Shown here: in pieces, positions 34,601 through 45,003 of the stretch | How the letters are laid out: every line of letters begins with the position of its first letter | Position numbering within the stretch: position 1 is the stretch's first letter | NCBI GenBank assembly: GCA_932521035.1 | Contig: OW051493.1 | Coordinates: forward strand, 8,804,001 to 8,868,000 | Origin: Oscheius dolichura | Lineage: Eukaryota > Nematoda > Chromadorea > Rhabditida > Rhabditidae | Length of the DNA: 64,000 bases | Reading direction: 5' to 3' | The notes under the pieces: model-generated | Database searches by the model: none | Told to the model about the DNA's origin: nothing | Seen by the model: only the letters and a program-made list of their open reading frames with translations | Position numbers and translations under genes: made by a program

Positions 34601-34721
34601 GGAAAAAAAGGACGTAAAATGGAAGAAAAAGGATTTTAGACAGGGAAATGGAGCAGAGGAGCGGAAGTAGAGATCTGCCAGAAAAAATGGACCAGAGAAA
34701 TAAATAAAAGATTTGATAGTT

Positions 34722-34980
34722 TTAATAGTCTGGATTACAGCATCTCCCCTTCAAATACTCGTAGTCGCATCCGTGCCCACCGCAGCAAACTTTAGACAGG
34801 GAATTTCTTCGAGAATGCGGCTTTAAACACCTAAAAATGGAGTTTTATTAGGAGAAATTGAGACCCTTACCCGCCACAGATCTCCTTTATAGCGGCGGTC
34901 AACTTGTGTCCACATAACCTTTGCATAGAACCAGCTATCAGAAGGGAGAAGAAGACAACAAGAATTAGGAAATTCCTCAT
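34722..34980 (-). CDS. Insulin-like peptide E
   Basis: Exon 1, 34980-34871: signal peptide MRNFLILVVFFSLLIAGS then B chain QRLCGHKLTAAIKEICGG. A 40-bp intron (GTAAGG..TTTTAG) follows. Exon 2, 34830-34722: linker with a dibasic SRRNS and A chain KVCCGGHGCDYEYLKGRCCN. 72 residues. The A chain has CC-x4-C-x8-C, one residue longer than usual between the pair and the third Cys, plus an extra Cys. The intron lies between B and A chains, as in the other insulin genes here. It is unrelated in sequence to insulins A-D beyond the fold and lies outside the inverted arms. Tail-to-tail with the unrecognised gene (122 bp between stops). Confidence 0.85.
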
Positions 34981-35215
34981 TGGAAGGGGAAGTAAAATAC
35001 GTTGAGAGTAGGGGCAATGCAATACGTCCTTCTTCAGCTGATAGGAGAAAACCTCCTGACGATAAAAACTGGAACATCCAAGTGATCACTGGGTCTCTGG
35101 AAACTTTTCAATTGGGGGGAGAAAAACAACCAAGAGACGAAAAGAAAGGGAAACGATCGGATGGGCTGCTGCTTTATCATCGTCACTAACTGATCAAAAG
35201 AGATTTATTCTAGCA

Positions 35216-35462
35216 AAAAAGGAACCGTCAGGGACCTTGGCGCGAGGGCAGTGGTCCCGAAGCGACTGCCCCCCGTCAGGCAAACGCGTTGTTGTTTTTA
35301 TGAAAATACCTTTCACAGAAAATAAGAAACTGGCTGAAACCTAGCTTATTCGACGTAGTTTTTCACGCTCTTTCGAATGATCCTTTCAGTTTTTTGTGAA
35401 AATAAGAATTTTGCGTCGCCATTTTCAGCAGCTACAGTAACCCGTCACTGACGGTTCCTTTA
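35216..35462. repeat. Candidate MITE with GGAACCGTCAG ends
   Basis: AAAAAGGAACCGTCAGGGAC at 35216 is matched by GTCACTGACGGTTCCTTT at 35445. The enclosed 220 bp are non-coding. A different family from the abundant element in this window. Confidence 0.55.
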
Positions 35463-35493
35463 AAATTTAACAAATTATCGAGAGAACGGGAGG

Positions 35494-35754
35494 CTAGCGG
35501 GTGGCGTAATCCGGGTAATTAATAGCATTTTTTGCACATTTTGGAGGTCTCCCCCATTTCACGGCTTGTCTCTTACCCTCTGACCAATTCCAGATCATGT
35601 TGCCAGTGTCATTAACCTCTCGCGTCTTTTCCCATCGATCGATCCATTTTTCCCAGATACAAAATGCATCCTCCCCGCATTCATCCCCAGCAATATAAAC
35701 TCCAGGAGGATTTGTACGTTCCCAAGGAGACGGGTGTACTGTAACCCTATTCAT
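35494..35754 (-). CDS. Hypothetical small ORF (86 codons)
   Basis: A single open frame on the minus strand starts MNRVTVHPSPWERT and includes GVYIAGDECGEDAFCIWEKW and NDTGNMIWNWSEG. The Trp/Cys/Asp content is more protein-like than chance, and a GTAAGA donor after WSEG could end an exon. No partner exon, signal peptide or family was identified. It could be an exon of a lost gene. Low confidence. Confidence 0.25.
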   Translation of the reverse strand: MNRVTVHPSPWERTNPPGVYIAGDECGEDAFCIWEKWIDRWEKTREVNDTGNMIWNWSEGKRQAVKWGRPPKCAKNAINYPDYATR

Positions 35755-35823
35755 TGGAAACGAATTAAAGTCGGAACTTGTCTCTTATCCATTCCTGCTG
35801 TAATCCCCCCAAGCTACTTTAAT

Positions 35824-36550
35824 ATGTTCAAGTTCCGTTTGCGGTCGCTTTACAACAGCTGTAAAGAGGGCTTCTTCTACTTTCTTTCTCTCTTTTCTAA
35901 GGGTATCGCCCTCTTTCCCTTCTCTCTATTCTACCGTAATCCCAGGAGTCTCCTTCGAGTCGTTGGCTCTGCGCTACTTGCACTTCCTCGCCTCGCTCCA
36001 TCTGCCCCACTGGCTACAGTACCCTGCTCAGCTGCTCTTCCTCTACATCTTCATCCACATCTACCTCTTCTACATTCTCTGTGCCTCGCTGGCTCTGGTC
36101 ATCCGCCGGGGGGTGAAGATCCGCGGCGATCGGCTCTATCCCTCCCTGCCGGAGCTCAAAGACAAGCTGACGCTATGGATCACGACGATGTTTATCTTCC
36201 ACTGGTTGTCGACTTTTATGCTCGGCTCGGGTTGGAGCCTCCTGACCGATTGGATCTTTGCCATCCGGCCGCAAATTAACATCAAGCCGCAGGTCAAGGT
36301 ACTCCAGCAGGCGGCTGCCGTGTCGACGGCCTCGTCCTCTTCGAATTACTCCTTCTCGATAGAGGACGTCACGACGGATTTGGACGTCGGCCTGATGCCG
36401 GACCACGCGGCAACCAGGGGACTGCTGAAGAATGTGCGAAGTGCACAGTGGAGCATCTCCACGGCCAGCGATCTCTACCACGCGATGGCCAGCGACTCCA
36501 GCTGCTCCAATGAGTCGACCTCTGGCCCCTCCGACATGGAGGACGACTGA
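35824..36550 (+). CDS. Membrane protein, unrecognised nematode family
   Basis: Exons 35824-35902 and 35946-36550 (43-bp intron), 227 residues. The N-terminus is short, basic and aromatic. It is followed by YLHFLASLHLPHWLQYP, a clear membrane segment QLLFLYIFIHIYLFYILCAS, basic RRGVKIRGDR, a second hydrophobic segment (LTLWITTMFIFHWLSTFML), then a long Ser/Ala/Asp-rich cytosolic tail ending SGPSDMEDD. Two to three membrane spans. No named family recognised. The next feature downstream is the YG4 promoter. GC-rich coding, like the kinase. Confidence 0.75.
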
Positions 36551-36649
36551 CTGACTGACCCCGCCAGGAATCGGAAAGAACTCGGTGGAATATAATAAAT
36601 GAAATAAAAATTAAGATTGTCTTTTGGTCCTTGGTATCTTCTCTAGCAC

Positions 36650-36871
36650 TGTAGCTATTTTGATCCCCGCGCATTGACACATTTGAACTGGGAGCAAGTA
36701 ACGAAGTTTACCCGTCTCGCTGGCAATCAGAAACCGTCTCCCTTGCACTTTACCTCCTCTTTTTTTCGCCTCTCGTCAACTGCCATCATCCAGTTTACTC
36801 TCCTGCCACGCTGGGTAAACTTCTACCGGCTATAAAAGAGCCTCTACCCTCCCTGTACCCATCCTCCCCCG
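36650..36871 (+). promoter_or_regulatory. YG-type promoter, second class (YG4)
   Basis: Near-identical duplicate of 10960-11184, with TATAAAA at 36831-36837 and the same three GTTTAC/GTAAAC cores. One extra C precedes the ATG. The duplicated unit therefore spans promoter plus gene, about 470 bp. Confidence 0.6.
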
Positions 36872-37125
36872 ATGGCCTCCCCCTCTGCTCTCCTCCTCCT
36901 GGCTCTGTTCGCCTTCTGTGCCCTGGTGGCCGAGGCTCAGGTAGGGTCGGCCCAGTCAGGCGAGAGCACTCATTTCAGTGGTACGGCTATGGATACGGCT
37001 ATCCCTATTCTTCTTACTACGGCTCCTATGGATACGGTGGATACGGTGGCTACCCCTATTATGGATACTATGGAAAGCGCGAGGCCGGCTTCCTTCCCTC
37101 ATCGCCCAACAACAATAACCAATAA
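36872..37125 (+). CDS. YG-rich secreted peptide gene, copy YG4
   Basis: Exon 1 36872-36940, 38-bp intron, exon 2 36979-37125; 71 residues. 'GGYGGYP' subclass with GKR site and tail FLPSSPNNNNQ. Identical signal peptide to the other copies, so the seven genes would release nearly the same peptide. Follows the membrane-protein gene on the same strand. Confidence 0.85.
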
Positions 37126-38588
37126 ATATACATATCAACCTCAGATTACTGCATTATTTATGCCTTTTACCTCTTCTATAGCTTGTTCACATCCCTCTCC
37201 AGGAGCTAGGAGCTCAGCTCTGTTAGAGCTCTTTTGTACCCTGAATATGGCGAGCCACTCTTCCCTAATGGTTCAATGTGGAAATTGGTGATCTATAGAC
37301 CGGCAAAAGGGTATAAAGGAAGGAGAAAAGGGTGGAGGAAGCACTCAAACCATGTGGGAACAAATTGGGGCTTCCAGGTATTGACAGGAAGAGAAGGCTC
37401 CAATTTCTTCTCCAATGGGGGATGATGGAGGTTGCTCCAGTACTATTAGAGGCTACGGCTTCAACCAAAGGGGAAGATGGAGAGATCCACCTTACAGTCT
37501 TTTGTCAATCGTTCCTAATTCTTAAAATGAGCCCTCTTTCCGTGTGGGAGTCCCGTTATCCTTGGAAAGGTGGCAGGAAGGACGACACACCATAGTGAGA
37601 TCCCCTGCACCCGTAAAGTCTCGGCTAGACAAAGGTATAAAGGCGTCACAGTTTTGTAACAGTTTTGAATAAAGATGATCCGACCGCCGAGACTTTACGG
37701 GTGCAGGGGGATCGGACTATCGAGGACCGAGCCGGAGGACGAGGGCCGCCACAGTCAGCCGAGCTTCCTCTACTAATCTACAGTAAAATAACAGAGGTCT
37801 TACATTTATTGTCTTCAAGTTTGAGCAAGGAGAAAGAAATCTTGGATTATTTACAAAAAGAACAATTGGGGGTGAATTTCCGATGGGGCCTGCTACTCCC
37901 TTCTCTTTTGTGCCATCGTTTCCGACAGTAAAAATCGTGATAATAAAAATCTGCTTATTTTTTTGGGTTATTTTTTGGAATTTTTTAACTCTTAAAATAC
38001 TCTTCTATGTACATGAAAGACTGAAAAGGGCGTCAGGAGAGGTTGAATCCCATTCGGCCCGGGGGAGGCCGCCTCCGGGCAGGGGAGGACGGCCTCTGGC
38101 AGTGTTGGTGGTTGAGAAAGAAGACAAATAATGACACGAATAAGTGGGGGGACTGGGGAGGATGAGGAGGCAAAAGGAAGTAGAAACGGTTATCATTGCG
38201 GATAGATGGATGCAGGAGAGAGGGAGGCGAGAATTTGGAGAGGGGAAGACGTGTCCGGTGAGAGATTGGCGTCTAGGGTCACTCGGGGGCCTGTACACTT
38301 CACCGGGAGACTGGCAGCAGCCGACCGGCCTGAAAATCTGAGACATTATTTTATTTTTTACAGAATGGCGAGAGATTTCTTTGCCAATTTCTTTCTAGAA
38401 GCGCCTGTTGGTGCAAATTGGAGGAAGTTTGCTCTCTCCGGCGCGGGATGGCTTTCAACTTTTTGCCGCTCTAACCTGTCAACTGGTGGCATTTTTTCTT
38501 ATTAGTTTACCTCTCAAGCTGTTGAGTAAACTGGCTGCCAGGAGTATAAAATACCCTCTGGGACGGTGGAGAGTATCCTCCTCCCCCG
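37126..38588. other. Region between YG4 and YG5
   Basis: No gene supported. It contains MITE copy 8 (37593-37728) and, at 38480-38588, the YG5 promoter with GTTTAC (about 38508), GTAAAC (about 38526) and TATAAAA at 38545. Upstream of that the YG5 promoter does not match the other two classes. Confidence 0.5.
37593..37728. repeat. MITE-like element, copy 8 (inverted orientation)
   Basis: Ends CTGCACCCGTAAAGTCTCGG and GAGACTTTACGGGTGCAGGG, flanks AGATCCC / GGATCGGACTATC. Internal GTATAAAGGCG, then TTTTGAATAAAGATGATCC, giving a TATA-like box and a poly(A)-like signal about 40 bp apart. Confidence 0.87.
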
Positions 38589-38842
38589 ATGGCCTCCCCC
38601 TCTGCTCTCCTCCTCCTGGCTCTGTTCGCCTTCTGTGCCCTGGTGGCCGAGGCTCAGGTAGGGTCGGCCCAGTCAGGCGAGAGCACTCATTTCAGTGGTA
38701 CGGCTATGGATACGGCTATCCCTATTCTTCTTACTACGGCTCCTATGGATACGGTGGATACGGTGGCTACCCCTATTATGGATACTATGGAAAGCGCGAG
38801 GCCGGCTTCCTTCCCTCATCCCCCAACAACAATAACCAATAA
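38589..38842 (+). CDS. YG-rich secreted peptide gene, copy YG5
   Basis: Exon 1 38589-38657, 38-bp intron, exon 2 38696-38842; 71 residues and the same protein as YG4. It lies 1.7 kb downstream on the same strand, a tandem pair. Its promoter is shorter in recognisable sequence but keeps the TATA box and two GTTTAC-type cores. Confidence 0.85.
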
Positions 38843-39001
38843 ATATACATATCAACCTCAGATTACTGTATCGTTTCCCCTCCCTTTAAAACGGTAAAAA
38901 CTGACCATGAGGTATACCACACAGCAACGAGCCTTCCACGAGACAGAAAAGAAGAAGAGGGGCAGCAGGCAGGAATCAAAATGGTGTCGATGGTCCGGGT
39001 T

Positions 39002-39115
39002 TTATTGAAAGAAGAATGGTTGAAGTTGTTCTGTGGTCAGTTTTTGGAGTTTAGACGACTGGGACAGTAGTCCCATGCTAGAGAGGGTCATTGCTTCATT
39101 ATCGGGTTTTGGTGG
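39002..39115 (-). CDS. Probable terminal exon of an unresolved minus-strand gene
   Basis: After a TTTTCAG acceptor, 37 codons (PPKPDNEAMTLSSMGLLSQS ... QPFFFQ) end in TAA, and an AATAAA overlaps the stop. This is what a 3'-terminal exon looks like, but I could not connect it to upstream exons. Candidates lie near 41698-42087 on the same strand. Confidence 0.4.
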   Translation of the reverse strand, partial: PPKPDNEAMTLSSMGLLSQSSKLQKLTTEQLQPFFFQ

Positions 39116-39451
39116 CTGAAAAGAAGATAATTTACAATAATAAATCAAGTAAAGAGACGAAAAATGAAGAAGGGGTTGGCTAAAATAGTAGAGAGGAAAC
39201 TTTTGCAGACTGGGAGAGAGTCGCCTGGTGGTGCCGACGGCGGCGGCGGTAGTAGAGACGGGATTGGTGAAAAGAGGATGAAAGCGAGAACAAAGAGTCC
39301 GGTTTTACAGATATCTTCTCTTTTAAATTTCTCCCTATTTGGAATAGGAAGAAAAACGTGAAATTTTGGCGATAAAGGACTGATTTCCCGAAAAAGGCGT
39401 CAAAAATGGGTCCTACAGGGAAAATAAAACAAAGTGTGGGTGACAGAGTGA

Positions 39452-39538
39452 CACCCGGAAGATGGAATTGAACCATTGCGAGTTTCCCCGCCTACAGGTT
39501 TGAAGCCTGCACCCCGGACCACCGAGGATCATCCGGGC
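39452..39538 (-). tRNA. Selenocysteine tRNA (anticodon TCA)
   Basis: On the minus strand the gene starts GCCCGGATGATCCTCGGTGG, has the anticodon arm GCAGGCTTCAAACCTGT (anticodon TCA), a long variable arm GGCGGGGAAACTCGC and T-arm ATGGTTCAATTCCAT, ending TCCGGGT plus G. The long acceptor/T domain and the TCA anticodon are diagnostic of eukaryotic tRNA-Sec. The acceptor stem pairs with one G-T. 87 nt. It implies the organism decodes UGA as selenocysteine. Followed 50 bp upstream by a half MITE. Confidence 0.9.
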
Positions 39539-41697
39539 AGGAGGGGAGGGCGGCACCCGTCGCCTATATACTCACAAGGCGCCTGGCTGCCGAGATTATA
39601 CGGGTGCAGGGGCGGGCAGCCAGACCGCCATTACGGGTACTGGAATGGACTGGAAGAGACGGGCACTGTTAGTAAATAAAGTCTGTCTCCCGGAGGGGAA
39701 AAACAACTGATTAGCTGACTATGTGGACTAGTACTGTTCCTGTTTATCTGGGGGAGGTGGGCAGGGTGCCGGGGGGCGGTTGGCAGATCCTATAAATAAC
39801 GGCGGACTGGGGAGATAAATAAACCTGGAAAATGCAGGGAAACGAGTGACGTGATAGTGTGGAATCGATGCAGCGTGGAATGAGAAAAGGAATGGGCCAG
39901 GGAGAGGAGTGGATAGAGTATACGAAGGAGCCCCGGAGGCGGACACGGGATGAAAAACTCTCATGGGAGAAAATGGACGCGGGGGCTTACGCAGCGTCGG
40001 ATGGAGCCCAATTGGAATTGGAATTCTTCTCCTCCGTTTCTTCTGGCTTTTTGAAGGGATATTTCAATTATATGGAATGATGGTTATTGAATTCGACAGG
40101 GTCTATTCAATCTCTCTCTCTCTCTCCCAGCCGCCAGCCAGCCAACCAGCAGCAAAACTGGTTCCCCACTCCTGGAAAAAGCAGTTGTATAGCAGCTTTT
40201 CGAGGCGGGGAGAAGTGGACGTAAATAAACCCCTTGTTTTTTAGTAACCAGTTTGAAAAGCCTGGAGATTAGAGGGAAGGGTACCCTGCGGCAGGGTGGC
40301 AGGCAAAAATAACCAAGGGGCGGGGCTGGGTGAAACTTGGAGCGGTCAGCTACCGAAAAGGACGATCAAAAAGGATCTTTGTAGCCTTGAGGGGCCAGTG
40401 AATTTTACAAAAACTGGGGGCAGGTACTCAAGAATGGCCCCTTACCTGGCCTGGTGACCCTTGTGGGTGATTCGCCCCTTTGGTATCTGCCCAAGGCGGC
40501 TGGGATCGGACAGGGTCAGCTTTTTGTATACAGTTCTTGGTCTCGTCCCCCCAAAGAAATGGTTCGAACTTTAAGAAGCTGTCACGAAAAATAGCTGATA
40601 TTATGTTCTGGAGGGAGCGGGCACATTGGACAGTAAGCTGAACTGCCTGTTCTTCTCGTTTCAGGACCTACAGGCTAGAATTTGAGGTCCTGTTCGCTTC
40701 CGGGACTGGATCAAATAGTAAGGAAGACCGAAAAGTTTGAGGAAATCGCCCTGGAGTGGAAGATGGGCAGGCGAGGCAGGCAAGGAATTACTGCCTGGGA
40801 GAGAAGCAGGATTTTGACTGGATAAAAAAGAGCCACAGCTGTGTTTTGTGGTTATTTTCCAGGCAGTAGATCCTCCTCCTCCTCGAAACACTAGAGAGGT
40901 GTCGCAGTTGCCACGCCTCCCCTGGCCTCTCCCTGCTATCCTCCTCCCCTCTCCCTCCCGTTTTCCAATCGGATTAGTCGTATTCAACGGCATGCGATAG
41001 AAAAAGCTGGACGCCGATTCGTACAAGCTGCAATATGCCGGCCGGCCAACACACACACAAAGGGCCCGAGAGAGTAGGCGATAAGCAGGAGACGACAGAG
41101 ACAGCTGTGGTCAGTGTGCGATTGCGCAACGGGGGGCTGGCTGGCTGGCCAGTCTGCTGCCTTCAGGGGTTGGGGGATGGAAAACTGGAATAGAGAGAGT
41201 GGGAGGAGAGGGAGAGAGACCGGGGGCCGAGAGAGGGCTGAATAACTGGACACAGCTTGGGAGCAGACGAAGCAGGGGGTCTGTCTGGACACTCCCGGGG
41301 GGTGGGAGAGAGAGAGAGCCGTCTGGCTCTCGTGAAATTAAAACCACCCCCTGCACGCATGCTGGCCGGTTCGTGTGGTGATTTGTTTCTGCTAATAGAT
41401 TAGAATACGAGAGCGGGGGGCGGAAGAGGGGGGCAAGTGTAGTAAAGTTGGAAAAAGTAGGGCTATCGCCTCCTCCTCCTCCCCTTCAAAATGCGATAAG
41501 GCGTCCTTTTAGCCGCCGGGCGGGAAGAGAGGAGGCTATTACTCCTCAAAAACTACAGTAATCCGGGATAAAACATGAAATTATGGCAGACGAGGCGACA
41601 AAATGACTCGGGCGCTTGTTCGCCGCCGGCCAAATGGACTGGTCACCACCACTAGGCGGACAATTGCAATTCAAACGACCGGCCCTTCTCCTCCTCC
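39539..41697. other. Gene-poor GA/CT-rich region
   Basis: About 2.1 kb rich in GGAGAG and CTCTCT runs (for example 40111-40130), with G-runs such as GCGGGGGGCGG near 41413. Several long open frames occur on the minus strand but are low complexity. No exon or RNA gene is supported. Confidence 0.5.
39588..39614. repeat. MITE-like element, single terminus (copy 9)
   Basis: GGCTGCCGAGATTATACGGG then TGCAGGG: one end only of the family, with one base change. Confidence 0.6.
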
Positions 41698-42087
41698 TCA
41701 GACCGGGTCCACTCTCCGCCGCCGTTCTGCATAATCTTTGATGAAATCTTCGGCTGGACACTTCTTCCCAGACTGCCTCTGAAAGGAGAGGGGACAGTGA
41801 CCAGAGGAGACAGAGGGGACAGGAAGTGACCGGTTGTACATTTCTGGTGTTTGACCAGCGGCGGGGGGAGGGGGTCCAAGGATGAGGGAGGACTGTCCTC
41901 CCTGTCTGCAAGCGTCTTCCCATCTGCCCAGGGATGGAGGAGGATGGTCCCTTCTGGACAAAGAAGCCTCTAACCCCCTCCCTTCTTGTTGTCTAGATGG
42001 GAGGCAGAGATTGTTTTTCTCCTCTCCCCTCTCTGCTGCCCAGACAAGCGTCAGAGACAAAGAACTACTATACGCAGCCGGCGTCAT
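41698..42087 (-). CDS. Possible first exon of a minus-strand gene
   Basis: A 129-codon frame starts MTPAAYSSSLSLTLVWAAER, is Pro/Arg/Ser rich, and ends CPAEDFIKDYAERRRRVDPV, the last part looking like a conserved basic helix. A TTTCAG acceptor before RQSGKKC and a GTCTGA donor after VDP suggest that only 41703-41779 may be exonic. A TATAAAC sits near 42131 on this strand. It could belong with the terminal exon at 39002-39115. Function unknown. Confidence 0.3.
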   Translation of the reverse strand: MTPAAYSSSLSLTLVWAAERGEEKNNLCLPSRQQEGRGLEASLSRRDHPPPSLGRWEDACRQGGQSSLILGPPPPAAGQTPEMYNRSLPVPSVSSGHCPLSFQRQSGKKCPAEDFIKDYAERRRRVDPV

Positions 42088-42399
42088 AGCATCCAGTTAA
42101 TCATAACCATCGGCCGCCGGGCGGAGGCTAGTTTATAACCAGACGATGACGAAGTGTCCAATTTTACGGCTGTCCATTATGAGCTTGGTCATAAAACAGA
42201 CACAGGCACGGGCACACATTCTAGCGCAGAGGCGAGAGCAGAGGGAAAGGGACAGAGGGGGCCAGGTCCCTGGCCACCGACTATAAGAGTAAGGGAGGAG
42301 GAGGACGGCCCAGGGGACAAGAAAATCAGCAACAAGATACTGTACATTATTGCTTTATTCTAATTTGGAGACGGGTTAATTTTCTTCGCCGTCTCCCGG

Positions 42400-43497
42400 C
42401 TAGCCTTCCTGCTTGGAGCCGGCGCCGTCCTTCTCCCAGTCGTACGGGTATTCCTGTAGTTTGTTGGCCGTGAGCGCGTCCCGCAGCAGTCCCCGGAGGA
42501 TACTGTACTTGGGATCCTCGTAGTAGTTGAGCTTGTCGACGCACATCAGCAGGTACATGTACTCCTTGGGACAGCCGCCGAAGAGCTGCTTCATCTGGTC
42601 CGGCTCGCGGGCGGCCCGCTTCATCTCCTCCACGGCGAGGATGTCCGACAGGTGCGACCAGGGCAGGCAGCCGGAGGTCAGCTCGACCGTCTGGTAGATC
42701 CACGACTCGAGGTCGTCTTTCCGGCTCAGCTCGAGGCATTCGTGGGCCCGGAGGGAGGCATACCTAGGAGGATTCGGGGGATCAGACTGCCCCACCTCAA
42801 AGTGCCGCGGAAGCCGGCGCTCGTCCTCGGCTTCCGGTGGAGATTCTCCCCTTCCACGTACTTTCTACACATGCCGAAGTCGATGAGCACCACCCGCCGG
42901 GGAGTGTCCAGCCCGACGGCAAAGTTATACGGCTTCAGGTCCCGGTGCAGGTAGCCGACGTTGTGCAGCTCCTGGACGGCTTCGAGGCACTGCATACTGA
43001 CGGAGATGGCACAGCCCGCCGTGAACCGGCTCTCCTTGTAGCTCTTCCGAAGGGCCTGAACCTCTTCGTTGCGGGACCCGGAATAAATAGACAAATACCC
43101 CGAGGGAGCGGCCAACCAGCGTCATGACAATGTAGAAGAAGCCGCGGCTCTTGCCGGTGTCGACGAGCTCGCAGGCGTGGCCGGCCCGTGACTTGGCCAG
43201 GGCACTCAGCACGGCGACCTCCATCTTCAGCACGTGCACCTTCGACTGACTGCTCTCCACCTTCAGCGCGTAGCTGACCTTTCCCGGCTCCCCTCGGCGC
43301 ACTTCGTAGACGGCCCCGAAGGCTCCCTGACCCAAGACCCGAACCACTGTCCACTTGTCCACCGTCGAGTTCGGCTCCAGGATCACCAGCGGGAAGGCGG
43401 GATCCACCGGCGTCGGCTCTTGGGACAGTTTTGTGGCTGGAAATGGGAAAAGTAGGGGGAAGACGGCTGGGAATTGTTCACCGGTCTTGGTGTCCAT
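42400..43497 (-). CDS. CK1/TTBK-like protein kinase (right copy)
   Basis: Same four-exon structure as the left copy, read on the minus strand from ATG 43497 to TAG 42400. Glycine loop, ALKVES, HRDLKPYNF and DFG are all intact. A handful of amino-acid changes only (MDTKT.. for MDTKA.., SHLSD for SYLSD, DGAGSK for DGADSK). No stop or frameshift, so both copies could be active. YG6 is divergent from it, as YG2 is from the left copy. Confidence 0.87.
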
Positions 43498-43838
43498 CTC
43501 CCGGCCGAGCAGAGCAGAGAAATGAAGGAAGGGGATGTGGAAAGATGGTCAATTCATCTTTAAGCCGGCAATCCTTTTTACTACCTGTTTTCCTAATTTG
43601 TACCCGAAAGACAGCCACAGTTAGACAGTTCTGTCATTATTTGTGACCCGATTGACAGTTTTGAACCGCGAGCAAATGGACGAGTTTACCTGTCCCTCTC
43701 CAACCCATCAAAAATCGTCTCTCCTTCATTTTTTCTCCCTCTCCCGTCATCCAGTTTATTCCCACGTCAGCCTGAGCAAACTTCCTCCCCGGAGTATAAA
43801 TGCCCCCAGCTGGGAGCAAGAAGTATCCTCCTCCCCCG

Positions 43839-44086
43839 ATGGCCTCCCCCTCTGCTCTCCTCCTCCTGGCTCTGTTCGCCTTCTGTGCCCTGGTGGCCGA
43901 GGCTCAGGTAGGGTCGGCCCAGTCAGGCGAGAGCACTCATTTCAGTGGTACGGCTATGGATACGGCTATCCCTATTCTTCTTACTACGGCTCCTATGGAT
44001 ACGGATACGACTCTCCTTACTATGGGTACTACGGCAAGCGCGAGGCCGGCTTCCTTCCCTCCTCCTCCTCCAACAATCACCAATAA
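43839..44086 (+). CDS. YG-rich secreted peptide gene, copy YG6
   Basis: Exon 1 43839-43907, 38-bp intron, exon 2 43946-44086; 69 residues, 'DSPYY' subclass, tail SSSSNNHQ as in YG2. TATAAA at 43795. Its 3' flank, including the poly(A) signal and about 50 bp more, is shared with YG2 and YG7 but is here part of the convergent insulin D gene. Confidence 0.85.
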
Positions 44087-44101
44087 AATAAAGTTGAATA
44101 C

Positions 44102-44436
44102 TCATTTATTCGTGTCTTTTTCCTCTCGAGACCCTCCTGTCGTCTTCTTCGGACGATCATCATCGCTTATTCGATACCAGCAATATGGTAGAAAATCTTC
44201 TTTGGAGCATTCACTGTCACAGCAGGCAATCTTCAACTCGTGGAGGTGCCTCCCCGGTATGGAGGAGCATCTATAATTCTTTTTATTAGGTTCCGATAAC
44301 ATTAAAATCCTTACCCTTTACAGAAGCGAAGCAACGCTCGCTCGACTAGACGCCCACATATTTTTTGAGGGCGGCCGTCGGAAAAAAAGGCCGAGGTGCA
44401 GACGATGAGGAGGAGGAAGACCACCAGGGACTTCAT
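44102..44436 (-). CDS. Insulin-like peptide D with a C-terminal extension
   Basis: Exon 1 44436-44315, exon 2 44270-44102, intron GTAAGG..TTATAG, 96 residues. Signal peptide and B chain (ICGRLVERALLRFC) parallel insulin C; A chain IACCDSECSKEDFLPYCWY fits CC-x3-C-x8-C but lacks insulin C's terminal extra Cys (CW for CC). Instead of stopping there it continues about 22 residues (RISDDDRPKKTTGG..EEKDTNK). The last part is the reverse strand of the YG 3' flank. The two 3' ends are 15 bp apart and overlap as transcripts. Present only in the right arm. Confidence 0.85.
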
Positions 44437-45003
44437 GGTAGTTATAAAACGCTGAAACTGTCTATTTTTTGAGTAAATAAGGGAATTGGAAAGGAGAAAA
44501 GCTGTGGAACAAGGGATCAAATCCACAACAATGGTCTCCAGGTCCTGCGAGAGGGGACAGAAGCTGGAGACTACTTTAGAGGCTCCCCAGTCGGAGTGAA
44601 GCGACTTCCCAGAAAAGAAAGCTATGCGACCTATCGTCTGGGCCAGCTTTCGCTTTCCCTCAGATCATTTCGATGTGAAATCCCCAAAAAAGCAAAAACT
44701 TTTCACACCGGTGGGGATCAAGTAAATCTCCTCTCCCAGTAGACAAAAAAGACGACAGGCGCATGGAGCTGACGGCGGTGGTTTGACTCAGCCAGAGAAT
44801 TAAAACCAAGTAGCGACATGACTCACAAGGTTGTCGGATGGGTCCTCATGTAAAATTCCACAATCGTCTTCAAGAGAGCAGAAGTTCCCTCTCCCCCCGG
44901 TCCCTGTTTCTCGTCCGTCTTGACTACGTCGCAAGGAAAACGGCTAATATATTAAGAAAGCTTTATTTCCCATCTAGAATAGAATAATCGTCCCTATTTT
45001 AAT
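44437..45003. other. Upstream region of insulin D
   Basis: No coding sequence seen. The part near the ATG resembles the insulin C upstream region, supporting a local C/D duplication; the middle is unique to this arm. Confidence 0.45.

Noticed and set aside
40661..41056. 131-codon minus-strand frame in the gene-poor region
   Set aside because: Low-complexity Gly/Arg/Ser content in GA-rich DNA, no acceptor/donor pair in phase with neighbouring candidates.
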